The notes under the pieces are model-generated. The model worked only from the letters and a program-made list of their open reading frames with translations. It did no database searches and had not been told where the DNA came from. A DNA stretch of 64,000 nucleotides from Shinella zoogloeoides (lineage in GTDB: Bacteria; Pseudomonadota; Alphaproteobacteria; Rhizobiales; Rhizobiaceae). Positions 8,734-18,276 of this stretch are shown in pieces (position 1 is the stretch's first letter; the number at the start of each line of letters is the position of its first letter). The position numbers were made by a program, and so were the translations under genes. The stretch lies in NCBI RefSeq assembly GCF_030733845.1, contig NZ_CP132311.1, forward strand, positions 2,545,501 to 2,609,500. Direction: 5' to 3'.

Positions 8734-10047
8734 ATGGCCGACATCACGAATACCGCACATGCCAATCGCGCGCGATCGGCGAGCGAGAATCCGGTAAAGC
8801 GCTTCTTCCGCGCGACCGAGATCGATACGCGCCTGCTCGGCATGGTCGGCGCGCTGCTGATCATCTGGATCGGCTTCAACATCCTGTCCGGCGGCCTGTT
8901 CCTGACGCCGCGAAACCTCTGGAACCTCTCCGTCCAGACCGCCTCCGTCGCCGTGATGGCGACCGGCATGGTGCTCGTCATCGTCACGCGCAACATCGAC
9001 CTCTCGGTCGGCTCGATCCTCGGCTTCGTCGGCATGATCATGGGCGTGCTGCAGGTCGAGCTCCTGCCGCAGCTCATCGGCTTCAACCATCCCGCCACCT
9101 GGATCGTCACCCTCCTCGCCGGCATCGCGCTCGGCGCCGCCATCGGCGCGCTGCACGGCTCCATCATCGCCTTCCTCAACGTGCCGTCCTTCATCGTGAC
9201 ACTCGGCGGTCTCCTGATCTGGCGCGGCGCCACATGGTTCGTCACGAGCGGGCGCACGGTCGCCCCGATGGACACCACCTTCCGCCTGATGGGCGGCGGC
9301 ACCGAGGGCTCGATCGGCGCGACGGCGAGCTGGATCGTCGGCATCCTCGCCTGCATCGCCATCGTCGCGACGATCGCCAACTCCCGCAAGCAGCGCAAGC
9401 GCTTCGGCTTTCCGCTCCGCCCCATGTGGGCCGAGTATTTCCTCGTCGCCGTCGGCTGCGCGCTGGTGCTCGGCGCCATCGCCGTCGTCAACAGCTATCC
9501 CTGGCCGGTCGCCATCGCCCGCAAATATGCCGACGCCAACGGCATCGCCTGGCCGGAGGGCGGCCTGTTCATCCCGCACGGCATCGCCATTCCCGTGCTG
9601 ATCGCCATCGTCGTCGGCATCGTCATGACCTTCATCTCGACGCGCCTGCGCTTCGGCCGCTACGTCTTCGCCCTCGGCGGAAATCCGGAAGCCGCCGAGC
9701 TCGCCGGCATCAAGACCCGCTGGGTCACGGTCAAGATCTTCGCGCTGATGGGCATGCTCTGCGCCATCGCCGCCGCCATCTCGACCGCCCGCCTCAACGC
9801 CGCCACCAACGCGCAGGGCGAACTCGACGAGCTATACACCATCGCTGCGGCCGTCATCGGCGGCACGTCGCTCGCCGGCGGCATGGGCACCATCGCGGGC
9901 GCCATGCTCGGCGCCCTCGTCATGCAATCGCTGCAATCGGGCATGGTGCTGGTCGGCATCGACACCCCGTTCCAGCGCATCGTGGTCGGCATGGTCCTCG
10001 TCGTCGCCGTCTGGCTCGACACGATCTACCGCGCCCGCGCCAAGTAA
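8734..10047 (+). CDS. xylH: D-xylose ABC transporter, permease
   Basis: 437 aa, longer than ribose-type permeases, as is usual for XylH (extra membrane segments). Start ATG at 8734 follows GTGAGGGGGA. Motifs: [18 protein letters not shown] early and [27 protein letters not shown] near the C-terminus. Hydrophobic segments lie throughout from about residue 36. It forms the inner-membrane channel with XylF and XylG. Confidence 0.9.
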   Translation: MADITNTAHANRARSASENPVKRFFRATEIDTRLLGMVGALLIIWIGFNILSGGLFLTPRNLWNLSVQTASVAVMATGMVLVIVTRNIDLSVGSILGFVGMIMGVLQVELLPQLIGFNHPATWIVTLLAGIALGAAIGALHGSIIAFLNVPSFIVTLGGLLIWRGATWFVTSGRTVAPMDTTFRLMGGGTEGSIGATASWIVGILACIAIVATIANSRKQRKRFGFPLRPMWAEYFLVAVGCALVLGAIAVVNSYPWPVAIARKYADANGIAWPEGGLFIPHGIAIPVLIAIVVGIVMTFISTRLRFGRYVFALGGNPEAAELAGIKTRWVTVKIFALMGMLCAIAAAISTARLNAATNAQGELDELYTIAAAVIGGTSLAGGMGTIAGAMLGALVMQSLQSGMVLVGIDTPFQRIVVGMVLVVAVWLDTIYRARAK

Positions 10048-10061
10048 GAGGAGCCCACCCA

Positions 10062-10847
<786 letters not shown>

Positions 10848-10858
10848 CAGCCCACACG

Positions 10859-10890
10859 AAAGAGCCGCCGGAAACCCGGCGGCTCTTTCC
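10859..10890 (+). terminator. Intrinsic terminator after xylG
   Basis: A 13-bp perfect stem (AAAGAGCCGCCGG with CCGGCGGCTCTTT) with a 4-nt loop just after the xylG stop. The arm itself ends in TTT followed by CC. Confidence 0.75.
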
Positions 10891-10949
10891 GTTCAACAAG
10901 ATCGCGCCAGCAAACCGCAGAAGAGATATCCCTTTCCGCAATTTCCCGA

Positions 10950-10978
10950 TTGAAGCCCGCCCCCAGCTAGGCTAAGAA
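10950..10978 (+). promoter_or_regulatory. Candidate promoter of tRNA-Arg
   Basis: TTGAAG at 10950-10955, a 17-bp spacer and TAAGAA at 10973-10978, 38 bp before the tRNA 5' end. Confidence 0.4.
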
Positions 10979-11015
10979 CCCTCTCATCGGACAGGCGAGT
11001 CATCGCCTAGGGCAA

Positions 11016-11092
11016 GCACCCGTAGCTCAGCTGGATAGAGTGTTGGATTCCGATTCCAAAGGTCACAGGTTCGAATCCTGTCGGGTGCGCCA
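11016..11092 (+). tRNA. tRNA-Arg (anticodon CCG)
   Basis: 77 nt with encoded CCA. The acceptor stem GCACCCG pairs with CGGGTGC, the D-arm contains AGCTCAGCTGGATAGAGT, and the anticodon stem TTGGA/TCCAA encloses the loop TTCCGAT, so the anticodon is CCG (reads CGG, arginine). The T-arm contains the invariant GGTTCGAATCC. Its 3' end overlaps the reading frame of a serine-recombinase remnant, marking it as an integration site. Confidence 0.97.
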
Positions 11093-11314
11093 TTTCAGTA
11101 CAGAACCACTAACGCCGAATGCCGCCGATTTGCTGCGAGAAGCGGCAACAAGCGTGCGTAGCAGTTCCGATTTCGATTCAATGATGCGAACTTCGTCGTC
11201 AGCGACCTCAACGCGCTGCGCCAGCGCGCGAGGGTGGTCCCGCCGATAGTCGCCTTCTTCGAGCTTATCCGCGCGACTGCTATGCGAAATGCGTCCACAA
11301 CGTGGGCCGGATTC
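11063..11314 (-). pseudogene. C-terminal remnant of a serine site-specific recombinase, reading into the tRNA 3' end
   Basis: An open frame of about 83 codons on the minus strand between in-frame stops at 11315-11317 and 11063-11065. It reads DHPRALAQRVEVADDEVRI, then SKSELLRTLVAASRSKSAAFG, then [10 protein letters not shown]. This is the C-terminal pattern of large recombinase-family (resolvase/invertase) proteins of integrative elements. The catalytic N-terminal domain is missing. The last residues are encoded by the tRNA-Arg 3' end, a known signature of elements integrated at tRNA genes. Identification is from memory of the family and should be confirmed by protein search. Confidence 0.65.
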
Positions 11315-11338
11315 TCAACGCATGAACCCACACCATCG

Positions 11339-11365
11339 CGCCCGCCTGTATACTGCAGGCGGGCG
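11339..11365 (+). other. Strong stem-loop upstream of the ars operon
   Basis: Arms CGCCCGCCTG and CAGGCGGGCG (10 bp) flank a 7-nt loop and are followed on the plus strand by CTTTCGCC and, later, CATTTTTCC. It may insulate arsR from the tRNA transcript. Confidence 0.45.
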
Positions 11366-11424
11366 CTTTCGCCTGTTCGCATTTTTCCGCCACGCGACTG
11401 GCGCGCCGTCACGGACTAGTGTAT

Positions 11425-11454
11425 TCAATATCTCAATGATTCTTGAGATATTGA
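11425..11454. promoter_or_regulatory. ArsR operator
   Basis: A perfect 12-bp inverted repeat, TCAATATCTCAA and TTGAGATATTGA, separated by 6 bp. It ends 1 bp before the first arsR start codon. ArsR proteins bind such AT-rich dyads at their own promoters, and arsenite releases them. Confidence 0.75.
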
Positions 11455-11455
11455 G

Positions 11456-11821
11456 ATGATGAACGAAAATCGAGCTCTCGACGCCTTTGCCGCGCTATCG
11501 CAGGAAACACGATTGCGCATCGTCCGCTTGCTCGTGATCGCCGGCCCCGATGGCCTGTCTGCCGGCGCAATCGGCGAAGCGATGGACAGCGCATCCTCGT
11601 CGCGCATGTCGTTCCATCTGGGCCATCTCGAACAGGCCGGCCTTGTGGAATCCCGGCGCGAGGGCCGCTCGATCATCTACAGCGCGGCTCTGCCGACGCT
11701 CGCCGGCCTTATCGAATTTCTCATGCGCGACTGCTGCCAGGGCCATCCCGAGGTGTGCAATCCGGCGATGGCCGCGCTGTCTTCCTGCTGCGAACCGACG
11801 AAAGGCACCGCCCATGGCTGA
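11456..11821 (+). CDS. arsR: ArsR-family arsenite-responsive repressor
   Basis: 121 aa winged-helix protein: ALSQETRLRIVRLLV, then the recognition region SSSRMSFHLGHLEQAGLVESRREGRSIIYSA. A cysteine cluster near the C-terminus (DCCQGHPEVCNP, and CC nearby) is a plausible arsenite sensor, as in C-terminal-cysteine ArsR types. The start may be the ATG at 11456 or the second at 11459. No good ribosome-binding site is visible because the operator abuts the start, so the message may be nearly leaderless. It overlaps arsC by 8 bp. Confidence 0.88.
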   Translation: MMNENRALDAFAALSQETRLRIVRLLVIAGPDGLSAGAIGEAMDSASSSRMSFHLGHLEQAGLVESRREGRSIIYSAALPTLAGLIEFLMRDCCQGHPEVCNPAMAALSSCCEPTKGTAHG

Positions 11822-12272
11822 TGCAGGCCACTCCGCACGCGTCCCCATGGACGTCATCACCTATCACAACCCCGATTGCGACACGTCGCGCAACACGCTG
11901 GCGATGATCCGCAATGCCGGCATCGAGCCGCACGTCATCGAATATCTGAAGACGCCGCCCAGCCGGGCAATGCTCACGCAACTCATCACGCGCATGGGCA
12001 TCGTCCCCCGCGCGCTGCTGCGCGAAAAAGGCACGCCCTATGCCGACCTCGGCCTTGGCGATCCGGCGCTCACCGACAACGCGCTTCTGGACGCTATGAT
12101 GGCGCATCCGATCCTCATCAACCGGCCGATCGTCGTCAGCCCGAAAGGCGTGAAGCTCTGTCGACCGTCGGAAGACGTGCTTGACCTGCTGCCGCCGCAG
12201 CAAGGCGAGTTCGTCAAGGAGGACGGCGAGCGTGTCATCGACGGGCACGGCCGCCGTGTCGCGACGGCTTGA
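11814..12272 (+). CDS. arsC: Arsenate reductase, glutaredoxin-dependent type
   Basis: 152 aa, with catalytic Cys22 in HNPDCDTSRNTLAMIRN. This is the ArsC (R773-like) active-site motif, here with CDTS where CGTS is commoner. Further conserved parts are EYLKTPPSRAML, LLREKGTPYADLGL, HPILINRPIVV and the arginine after KLCRPSE. It reduces arsenate to arsenite for export by Acr3. The first arsC codons overlap the arsR 3' end, implying coupled translation. A diverged paralogue lies at 19307-19729. Confidence 0.9.
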   Translation: MADAGHSARVPMDVITYHNPDCDTSRNTLAMIRNAGIEPHVIEYLKTPPSRAMLTQLITRMGIVPRALLREKGTPYADLGLGDPALTDNALLDAMMAHPILINRPIVVSPKGVKLCRPSEDVLDLLPPQQGEFVKEDGERVIDGHGRRVATA

Positions 12273-12281
12273 GGATCGGGC

Positions 12282-13337
12282 ATGTCCACCTTTGAACGCT
12301 ATCTGACCCTCTGGGTCGCCCTCTGCATCGTCGTCGGGATCGCGCTCGGCCATCTTATGCCGGGCCTGTTTCAGATGATCGGCACGGCCGAAATCGCCAA
12401 GGTCAACCTGCCGGTCGCGGTGCTGATCTGGTTGATGGTCATTCCCATGCTGCTCAAGATCGACTTCGCCGCGCTCGGCGAGGCCGGCCGGCACTGGCGC
12501 GGCATCGGCGTGACGCTGTTCGTCAATTGGGCGGTGAAGCCCTTTTCGATGGCGCTGCTCAGTTGGCTGTTCATTGGTTGGCTGTTCCGGCCTTATCTGC
12601 CAGCCGAACAGATCGACAGCTATATCGCCGGCCTTATCATCCTCGCCGCGGCCCCCTGCACCGCGATGGTCTTCGTCTGGTCTAATCTCACCAAGGGCGA
12701 ACCACATTTCTCGCTGAGCCAGGTCGCACTCAACGATGCGATCATGGTGGTCGCCTTCGCACCCATCGTCGGCCTGTTGCTCGGCCTGTCCGCGATCACA
12801 GTGCCCTGGAGCACACTGATCCTGTCGGTCGTGCTCTACATCGTCATTCCGGTCATCATCGCGCAGATCGTGCGACGGCAGATGCTGGCGGCTGGCGGGC
12901 AAGCCGCGCTGGATCGGTTGCTCGCCAAGCTCGGGCCGATCTCGCTCGTCGCCTTGCTCGCGACGCTGGTGCTGCTGTTCGGCTTCCAGGGCGAGCAGAT
13001 CATCGCACAGCCCTTGGTGATCGCGCTGCTGGCCGTGCCGATCCTGATCCAAGTCTATTTCAATTCGGGGCTGGCCTACCTCCTTAATAGGATCTCAGGC
13101 GAACAGCATTGCGTCGCCGGTCCCTCTGCGCTGATCGGCGCGTCCAACTTCTTCGAGCTGGCCGTTGCTGCCGCTATCAGCCTGTTCGGTTTCCATTCCG
13201 GCGCGGCGCTCGCCACCGTCGTCGGCGTGCTGATCGAAGTGCCGGTCATGCTCTCCGTCGTCTGGATCGTGAACCGATCGAAGGACTGGTATGAACGCGG
13301 CGGCAAGCCGGAGAGCGTCGCGGAGGCCAATCGCTGA
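12282..13337 (+). CDS. acr3: Arsenite efflux transporter Acr3
   Basis: 351 aa with about ten membrane segments. Characteristic ACR3 elements are the conserved cysteine segment [21 protein letters not shown] near residue 125, [13 protein letters not shown], and the glutamate-containing [14 protein letters not shown] near residue 290. It exports arsenite (and perhaps antimonite) across the inner membrane. It follows arsC by 9 bp and its stop overlaps the arsH start (TGATG). Confidence 0.92.
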   Translation: MSTFERYLTLWVALCIVVGIALGHLMPGLFQMIGTAEIAKVNLPVAVLIWLMVIPMLLKIDFAALGEAGRHWRGIGVTLFVNWAVKPFSMALLSWLFIGWLFRPYLPAEQIDSYIAGLIILAAAPCTAMVFVWSNLTKGEPHFSLSQVALNDAIMVVAFAPIVGLLLGLSAITVPWSTLILSVVLYIVIPVIIAQIVRRQMLAAGGQAALDRLLAKLGPISLVALLATLVLLFGFQGEQIIAQPLVIALLAVPILIQVYFNSGLAYLLNRISGEQHCVAGPSALIGASNFFELAVAAAISLFGFHSGAALATVVGVLIEVPVMLSVVWIVNRSKDWYERGGKPESVAEANR

Positions 13338-14050
13338 TGCTGGTTGACCTTCCGAACCTCCATGCCGATTGCGTGGAAATTCCGAGCACCGAGCGGCTGC
13401 GCGCAACGCCTTCGTCCCATCCGCCGCGTATCCTGCTGCTTTACGGGTCGCTGCGCGAACGCTCGTACAGCCAGTTTCTCACGCTCGAAGCCGAGCGGCT
13501 GCTGAACCATTTCGGAGCGGAAACGCGCGTCTTCGATCCGATGGGCCTGCCGCTGCCGGATGGCGCCAAGGTCAATCACCCGAAGGTGCAGGAGCTGCGC
13601 GAATTGTCGCTCTGGTCGGAAGGGCAGGTGTGGAGCAGCCCGGAACCCCATGGCGCAATGAGCGCGGTGATGAAGGCGCAAATCGACTGGATTCCGCTCT
13701 CCGTCGGAGCCATTCGGCCGACACAGGGCCGGACGCTCGCCGTCATGCAGGTCAGCGGTGGCTCGCAGAGGTTCAACGCCGTCAACCAGATGCGCGTGCT
13801 CGGCCGCTGGATGCGGATGGTGACGATCCCGAACCAGTCGTCCGTCGCAAAAGCCTATCAGGAATTCGACGAAGCCGGCCGCATGAAGCCGTCCTCTTAC
13901 TATGACCGGGTGGTCGACGTGATGGAGGAACTGGTCAAGTTCACACTGCTCACCCGCGACGTGTCGGCTTATCTCACCGAGCGCTATTCCGAACGCAAGG
14001 AAAGCGCCGCGGCCCTGGTGCGACGGGTGAACCTGTCGGCGGCAACCTGA
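13337..14050 (+). CDS. arsH: ArsH NADPH-dependent FMN reductase / organoarsenical oxidase
   Basis: 237 aa. The flavodoxin-like FMN site is [25 protein letters not shown] (FMN phosphate loop GSLRERS), with [20 protein letters not shown] and the dimer loop [23 protein letters not shown]. ArsH proteins oxidise trivalent organoarsenicals or act as FMN reductases. It is the last gene of arsR-arsC-acr3-arsH, with a one-base overlap with acr3. Confidence 0.92.
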   Translation: MLVDLPNLHADCVEIPSTERLRATPSSHPPRILLLYGSLRERSYSQFLTLEAERLLNHFGAETRVFDPMGLPLPDGAKVNHPKVQELRELSLWSEGQVWSSPEPHGAMSAVMKAQIDWIPLSVGAIRPTQGRTLAVMQVSGGSQRFNAVNQMRVLGRWMRMVTIPNQSSVAKAYQEFDEAGRMKPSSYYDRVVDVMEELVKFTLLTRDVSAYLTERYSERKESAAALVRRVNLSAAT

Positions 14051-14061
14051 CGATATCATAA

Positions 14062-14332
14062 CCGGCTCGACCGCGAGCCGCGTCCCGTGCCAAGTTCGGC
14101 AATGGCCGTTTCCGGCTCTTCTTCCGCTACAGCAGCGCCAGCAAGGTCATCATCTTCGCATGGGTGAACTATGAGAACAGCCTGCGGACCTGCGGCTCCG
14201 GACGCCTGCAAGCTCTTCAAGGGAATGCTCGACGACGGCAACTCGCCCGACGATTGGGAGGCGATGCACAAGCAGGCGTCCGACTCCAAGGCCGTTACCC
14301 GGCTGGAAAAAGCCTCTCCCTCAAAATCATGA
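14062..14332 (+). pseudogene. yhaV: YhaV-type toxin remnant, truncated and frameshifted
   Basis: From 14062 the frame reads RAKFGNGRFRLFFRYSSAS then KVIIFAWVNYENSLRTCGSG. After a +1 shift near 14205 it continues DACKLFKGMLDDGNSPDDWEAM to a TGA at 14330-14332. Together these match the C-terminal half of YhaV ribonuclease toxins (RLFFRY, IIFAWVND, PPDDW). The N-terminal half and the PrlF antitoxin gene are absent, so it is a broken toxin gene left between arsH and the immunity gene. Confidence 0.72.
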
Positions 14333-14628
14333 AGATTAGTCCCGGCGCGGGCCTTGTCTGCTTCGTCGCCAACGCCACCTGTGAATCACTCACACGCTAA
14401 ATCTGCCGGCAGGTCTGCGCTATTATGATCGTCGACGCGCGCTGCACCGCGCCAGCAGATTATTTGGCGCTGGCAAACTATGAAAACCGCTGCGCAATGT
14501 CGCAAAAGTCGATCGCGAAACTCGGACGTTTGCGACAGGGGTGCGACAACAATTGCCGAGCAATTTTAACGCCGCCGTCATGCCAGAAAAATCAGGATTT
14601 TCTCGGAGAATTTGCTTCCATTCCTTGT
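14333..14628. other. Intergenic stretch with no gene
   Basis: No supported gene. It contains one TGTCGCA (about 14498) and two TGCGACA copies (about 14534-14554) in mixed orientation, and an imperfect hairpin AGAAAA...TTTTCT near 14587 just after the immunity gene's stop. Base composition falls towards the AT-rich gene that follows. Confidence 0.4.
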
Positions 14629-15246
14629 TCAATCTCGATGCCAAAAAGGAATGTATTGAAAGTCCTCAATGGGTATGAATTCCAAGCCGATTATTTTTTC
14701 ATCAAAGCAATCTTTCATAAATCTTTCAGAGCAAATCGTTTCTCCAAAAAAATCGAGAGACTTAAAAATATCTCTTTTAGGGTCTTTCGACAGATCAATC
14801 CTGAACTTTTCAATCTTGTCAAAATTAGGCATGCCGGGGAAATATTTATTATAAATTACGTCACCACTACCCAAGTCCCTATCATATTCAAAAGTTGAAT
14901 TATTCAAATCAATCATGGAGAACCAATCGCCAAACACGATGTAGAAATAATCTTTCTTCGGCTTTTTACCTCCAGCAATGATAAAACGAACGGGAATTTC
15001 CTTTATCCTTTCTGAGTATTTTTTAGCGATTTCAATGAATTCCGCCGACGCAATATCGTTCGATTCGAAGAAATCGAAATCAATAGATCGATTTGAAACC
15101 TTTGCGATATGCTCTCTTTTGATTTCGATGGAGTCGATATCGGGATTAAGGTTATCCCAATCCAGTCCGCCGTCATCATCTTTCCAGAGCAAAGCAGTAG
15201 GGCAGCCTGGCGCGCCGTGTTGATATTTAATTACATAATATTTCAT
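14629..15246 (-). CDS. Orphan immunity-like protein (Imm11/Imm43 type), AT-rich
   Basis: 205 aa from the ATG at 15246. It starts MKYYVIKYQHGAPG and ends EKIIGLEFIPIEDFQYIPFW. The architecture (short MKYYV start, a serial acidic middle, a C-terminal 'FGETICSERFMKDCF...GLEF.PI' block) resembles Imm11/Imm43-class immunity proteins of polymorphic toxin systems. The gene is strikingly AT-rich compared with its neighbours, a sign of transfer. No intact cognate toxin is next to it. Family assignment is by eye and moderate; it could also be an unrelated SMI1-like or hypothetical protein. Confidence 0.6.
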   Translation of the reverse strand: MKYYVIKYQHGAPGCPTALLWKDDDGGLDWDNLNPDIDSIEIKREHIAKVSNRSIDFDFFESNDIASAEFIEIAKKYSERIKEIPVRFIIAGGKKPKKDYFYIVFGDWFSMIDLNNSTFEYDRDLGSGDVIYNKYFPGMPNFDKIEKFRIDLSKDPKRDIFKSLDFFGETICSERFMKDCFDEKIIGLEFIPIEDFQYIPFWHRD

Positions 15247-15428
15247 CAATATTCGGCCTATAACCTATAGCTTTGTTTTCGCGGAATTCCCGAATATAGC
15301 GAGACTTTCGCACCTGATTTTTGCTGCGTTGCAGAATAGCAATTTTTGCGAGGGTTCATAAGAGCCAGCTCCTCGCAGCAAGTATTGTGGCGTCGCCCTT
15401 CGGGCCGCGCTGTCGGCTGCACCGGTGC

Positions 15429-15599
15429 GCGACCGAGTTCAGCGCCGCCTGGAAGAAGACCGCCCGCGAAACCGGCCGCGAATACCTCTCGGTCAAGCTC
15501 GACGATCCGAGCTTCCCGGCCCCGATCTACGCCAGCCTGGTCGACGCCGAGGACGGCAGCAGCCACAACCTCATCTGGTCCCGCCGCAACGGCCACTGA
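15429..15599 (+). pseudogene. DUF736 protein fragment (C-terminal half)
   Basis: The 56 codons read ATEFSAAWKKTARETGREYL then SVKLDDPSFPAPIYASLV, ending IWSRRNGH. This is the conserved C-terminal half of DUF736 proteins, which are typical of rhizobial plasmids and integrative elements. The N-terminal half is absent and replaced by unrelated sequence at about 15428, so the gene is truncated. It marks the right side of the mobile-origin region. Confidence 0.8.
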
Positions 15600-15612
15600 G
15601 ACCGGCCCCTTA

Positions 15613-15638
15613 AGAAGCCCCGCGGCGGCGGGGCTTCT
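15613..15638. terminator. Probable terminator 3' of the HAD-methyltransferase operon
   Basis: Arms AGAAGCCCCG and CGGGGCTTCT (10 bp) with a 6-nt loop, lying 7 bp beyond the HAD gene stop on the minus strand. The T-tract is weak in both directions. Confidence 0.55.
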
Positions 15639-15644
15639 CCCCGC

Positions 15645-17414
15645 TCACTCCGGCAGGCGTTTTGCCACGTCGAGGTAGTGGATGCCGACCTGTACCAGCG
15701 TGTGCAGGGCCTCGCGCAGGTCCTCGTCGGAGGGAGCGTCCGGCAGCGTGGTGATGGGCGATTCCTGGAGGAGCTTTAGCGTCAGGGCGAAGGCTTCCTG
15801 CATCTTTGTGACGAGAATCGTGGTTGCCGCATCGAGCGGCTGATGCTCGCGAAGGACGTTGAACCGTTCGCCGAGGAATTCCATGCCGATCGCCCGGTCT
15901 TCGCACACGGCGGTGTTGAACCGCTCGAACAGGAAGCGTTCGAGATCGATCGTGATCGCGCTGTCGATCAGCACGTCGTCGCGCGCCGGCGCGCGCGCTT
16001 CCATCGGCGGATCGATGCGGTTCGACTTCAGGACGACGAAGACGCTGGTATCGGCCTGCGCTTCCAGGCCGGCGATGAAATGCGCCGGGCTGCGGCCCGT
16101 GCCGGAGACATCAGCGATGATCGTGCGCGCGCCGCGCAGCCGCGAGACATAGGCGGCATAGGCCGGGCTGTCGGCGAGGAAGAGGTCGCGCGACGACGGG
16201 AGGTAGTGCACAGCCATCTTGCGCGGGGAAAGGCCGATCATCCAGCGCAGCAGATGGACCCACATGTTGGAATCGCGCCCGCACATCAACAGCGTGTCCG
16301 CCCCGGCCGCGTTCGCCCGCCGGATGAGGATGAGGCCGGCGATGATCAGCAGCGGGATGTTGGCATCGAACTGCGCCAGTTGCGCCTGCCGCGCCGTCTT
16401 GTCGAAGGAGAAGCTGGAAAGCCGGGCTTTCCGCACCGCCTTGGCGAATTCGCCAAGGCCGACCGAGCACAGGACGGTCTCCCCCATCGACCAAGCGGAT
16501 GTCGTGACGTGCTCGGCGTCGATGCCGGCCTTGCGCGCCTGCGCGACGTCCGAGTGATGATTGTCGCCGTAGTGGCGCAGGATCCGGTGCCCGGCGAGGA
16601 TTTTCGGCCAGATCGTGCCATGGTGCTTGCCGTGATTGCTCAGATGGATCGTCAGCCCCGGCAGGCCGCATTTCTCCTCGACGATCTTCCGCAGGAAGGA
16701 TTCCGGCAGGTACATGTCGGAAATGATCAGGTCGTCGTGCCGGACGCGGGCGACCATTTCCTGGATCGGAAACAGGTTGTCCCACTCCTCGGCAAGTTCC
16801 AGCATTTTCAGCCGCTCGATCAGGCCGTCCGGCCAGCCCGTGGCCTCGGCGAGCTTCGCATAGACGTCATCGAGCGTGTAGTCGCCGCTTCGCCAGAGGT
16901 CTGCTTCCAGGCTCTGGCGGAGCCGCGCGAAGCCTTTTGCCCGGGCCTTGGCCTCCACAGCATCGAAAACGGCGAGCGGATCGACGCAGTAGCGCGCAAC
17001 GAGCGTATCGAACAGATCGAAGGTCTGCACGGCCGGCAAATAGCCGCGTAGCGCCAAGGGCCGGAAGTAATGCAGGTGGATTTCTTCCTCCAGCAGGAAG
17101 GGGCCGACGATCTCGCGGCTGCCATCGTCCGCCTCCATGAGGATGGCGATGCAGGACGGGGTTCCGTCCTCGCGCAGGATGAACAGCCTGTCGTCGTCGA
17201 TCCGCCAGCCGGCCTCGTTCGGATGCTGGTAGCCGCCGATCCTGCCGTCCTTTTCGAAGAGCATGCCAGACGTGACCAGATGGCGCTGCGGCCCGACTTC
17301 GAAGCTGAAGACGTGCCGGGTCAGCCAGTCGGCCGTCAGGCGCGCCTTTTCGGGCGTCGCCGGCGGGTTCGGTTGCGTTTGCCGGAAGGTCAGGGCGGGG
17401 GCGAACAGGTTCAC
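15645..17414 (-). CDS. Large HAD-superfamily hydrolase (COG5610-like), polysaccharide-associated
   Basis: 589 aa from a GTG start at 17414, chosen because it is the only start after the upstream gene's stop and has GGAG 9 nt before it. The N-terminal ~100 residues form a separate beta-rich domain (SGMLFEKDGRIGGYQHPNE). HAD motif I is FDLFDTLVA at about 132-140, DMYLP follows in the motif II region, and GDNHHSDVAQARKAGI is the motif IV acidic cluster. A second C-terminal Rossmann-like half has CGRDSNMW and DVSGTGRS. Such proteins sit in surface-glycan loci but the substrate is unknown. It follows the methyltransferase gene by 68 bp. Confidence 0.7.
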   Translation of the reverse strand: MNLFAPALTFRQTQPNPPATPEKARLTADWLTRHVFSFEVGPQRHLVTSGMLFEKDGRIGGYQHPNEAGWRIDDDRLFILREDGTPSCIAILMEADDGSREIVGPFLLEEEIHLHYFRPLALRGYLPAVQTFDLFDTLVARYCVDPLAVFDAVEAKARAKGFARLRQSLEADLWRSGDYTLDDVYAKLAEATGWPDGLIERLKMLELAEEWDNLFPIQEMVARVRHDDLIISDMYLPESFLRKIVEEKCGLPGLTIHLSNHGKHHGTIWPKILAGHRILRHYGDNHHSDVAQARKAGIDAEHVTTSAWSMGETVLCSVGLGEFAKAVRKARLSSFSFDKTARQAQLAQFDANIPLLIIAGLILIRRANAAGADTLLMCGRDSNMWVHLLRWMIGLSPRKMAVHYLPSSRDLFLADSPAYAAYVSRLRGARTIIADVSGTGRSPAHFIAGLEAQADTSVFVVLKSNRIDPPMEARAPARDDVLIDSAITIDLERFLFERFNTAVCEDRAIGMEFLGERFNVLREHQPLDAATTILVTKMQEAFALTLKLLQESPITTLPDAPSDEDLREALHTLVQVGIHYLDVAKRLPE

Positions 17415-17482
17415 GGGGGCAGGCTCCGGGGGCGTTGGGTCGAGGTGTCCGCCCGGATCGTCGCGGGCGGGCGAAGGTCGGC

Positions 17483-18187
17483 TCACTTCTTCTGGATCGC
17501 GATCATCTTGATCCTCCAGTGATCCGTTCCGCCGCGCTCGTCCCAATGCACGAACACGTTGGCGATCTGGGACTGGATGATCTCCCGCTTGAACTCGTTG
17601 ACATGCGGGCTGTCGAGCAATCCGGTGAGGATGTATTTCTGGAAGACCTCCTCGGTCCGCGGGGTTGGCGGCAGGATGTCGTCGACTTCCTGATTGTGCC
17701 AGTGCAGGTCCTCGATGACGTAGAACCCGCCCGGCTGCAGCTTTTCGAACAGTTCCGAGAAAGCGACCTGCTGGTGGTAGGGGCAGTGCGAACCGTCATC
17801 GACGATGATCTTGAGCGGCGGCGTGTTGCGCTTGAACTCCATCAGGGAGTCGCGCGAGCCCGCATCGCAATGGAAGAAGGTGAACCGGTCGCGGTCGTTG
17901 AGGGACGAGAAATCGGAAATGTCGACGCCGTAGACATAGGCGTTCGGGAAGAAGTTGAGCCACATCTCGACGGAAGGCGCGGTCGCCGAGATACGGGTTG
18001 CCGCAAGTTCCTGGTTCTGCGGGCCGATCTGGAGGCCGATTTCCAGCATGTAGAACGGCTGCTCGCGAAAGCCGCCGAACAGGAATGAATAGAGCGGCGC
18101 GTAGTTGTGCGCGTGGTGGACGACATCCCCCTTGTCAGACCCAAAATGGTTGGCAAGTTTCGTCAGGTTCGGGGCTGGGTTGAACAA
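17483..18187 (-). CDS. SAM-dependent methyltransferase (TylF/CmcI-like)
   Basis: 234 aa. It opens LANHFGSDKGDVVHHAHNYAPLYSFLF, a pattern of sugar O-methyltransferases related to macrocin/tetracenomycin enzymes. The SAM site is MLEIGLQIG, the acidic loop is VYGVDISDF, and the metal/acid motif is IIVDDGSHCPYHQQVAFSEL, followed by YVIEDLHWHN. It probably methylates a sugar in a surface glycan or cell-envelope metabolite. It lies between the HAD gene and a DUF3431 gene on the same strand, and the three look like one operon. Confidence 0.75.
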   Translation of the reverse strand: MFNPAPNLTKLANHFGSDKGDVVHHAHNYAPLYSFLFGGFREQPFYMLEIGLQIGPQNQELAATRISATAPSVEMWLNFFPNAYVYGVDISDFSSLNDRDRFTFFHCDAGSRDSLMEFKRNTPPLKIIVDDGSHCPYHQQVAFSELFEKLQPGGFYVIEDLHWHNQEVDDILPPTPRTEEVFQKYILTGLLDSPHVNEFKREIIQSQIANVFVHWDERGGTDHWRIKMIAIQKK

Positions 18188-18276
18188 GGCATTTCTCCGT
18201 TTTCTGGATATCCAGACTGATTGCGTATCGACGGCGCCGGTGAAGCTTTACAAGACCCGCATTCGGCCAAATGCCG

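Noticed and set aside
9234..10061. Long plus-strand frame upstream of xylG in its reading frame
   Set aside because: Arg/His-rich shadow of xylH; xylG begins at the ATG at 10062 with its own ribosome-binding site.
11093..15600. Direct repeat of the tRNA 3' end (attR) at the distal island border
   Set aside because: I looked for further copies of GGTTCGAATCC or TCGGGTGCGCCA up to about 15600 and saw none, so the right border is unproven.
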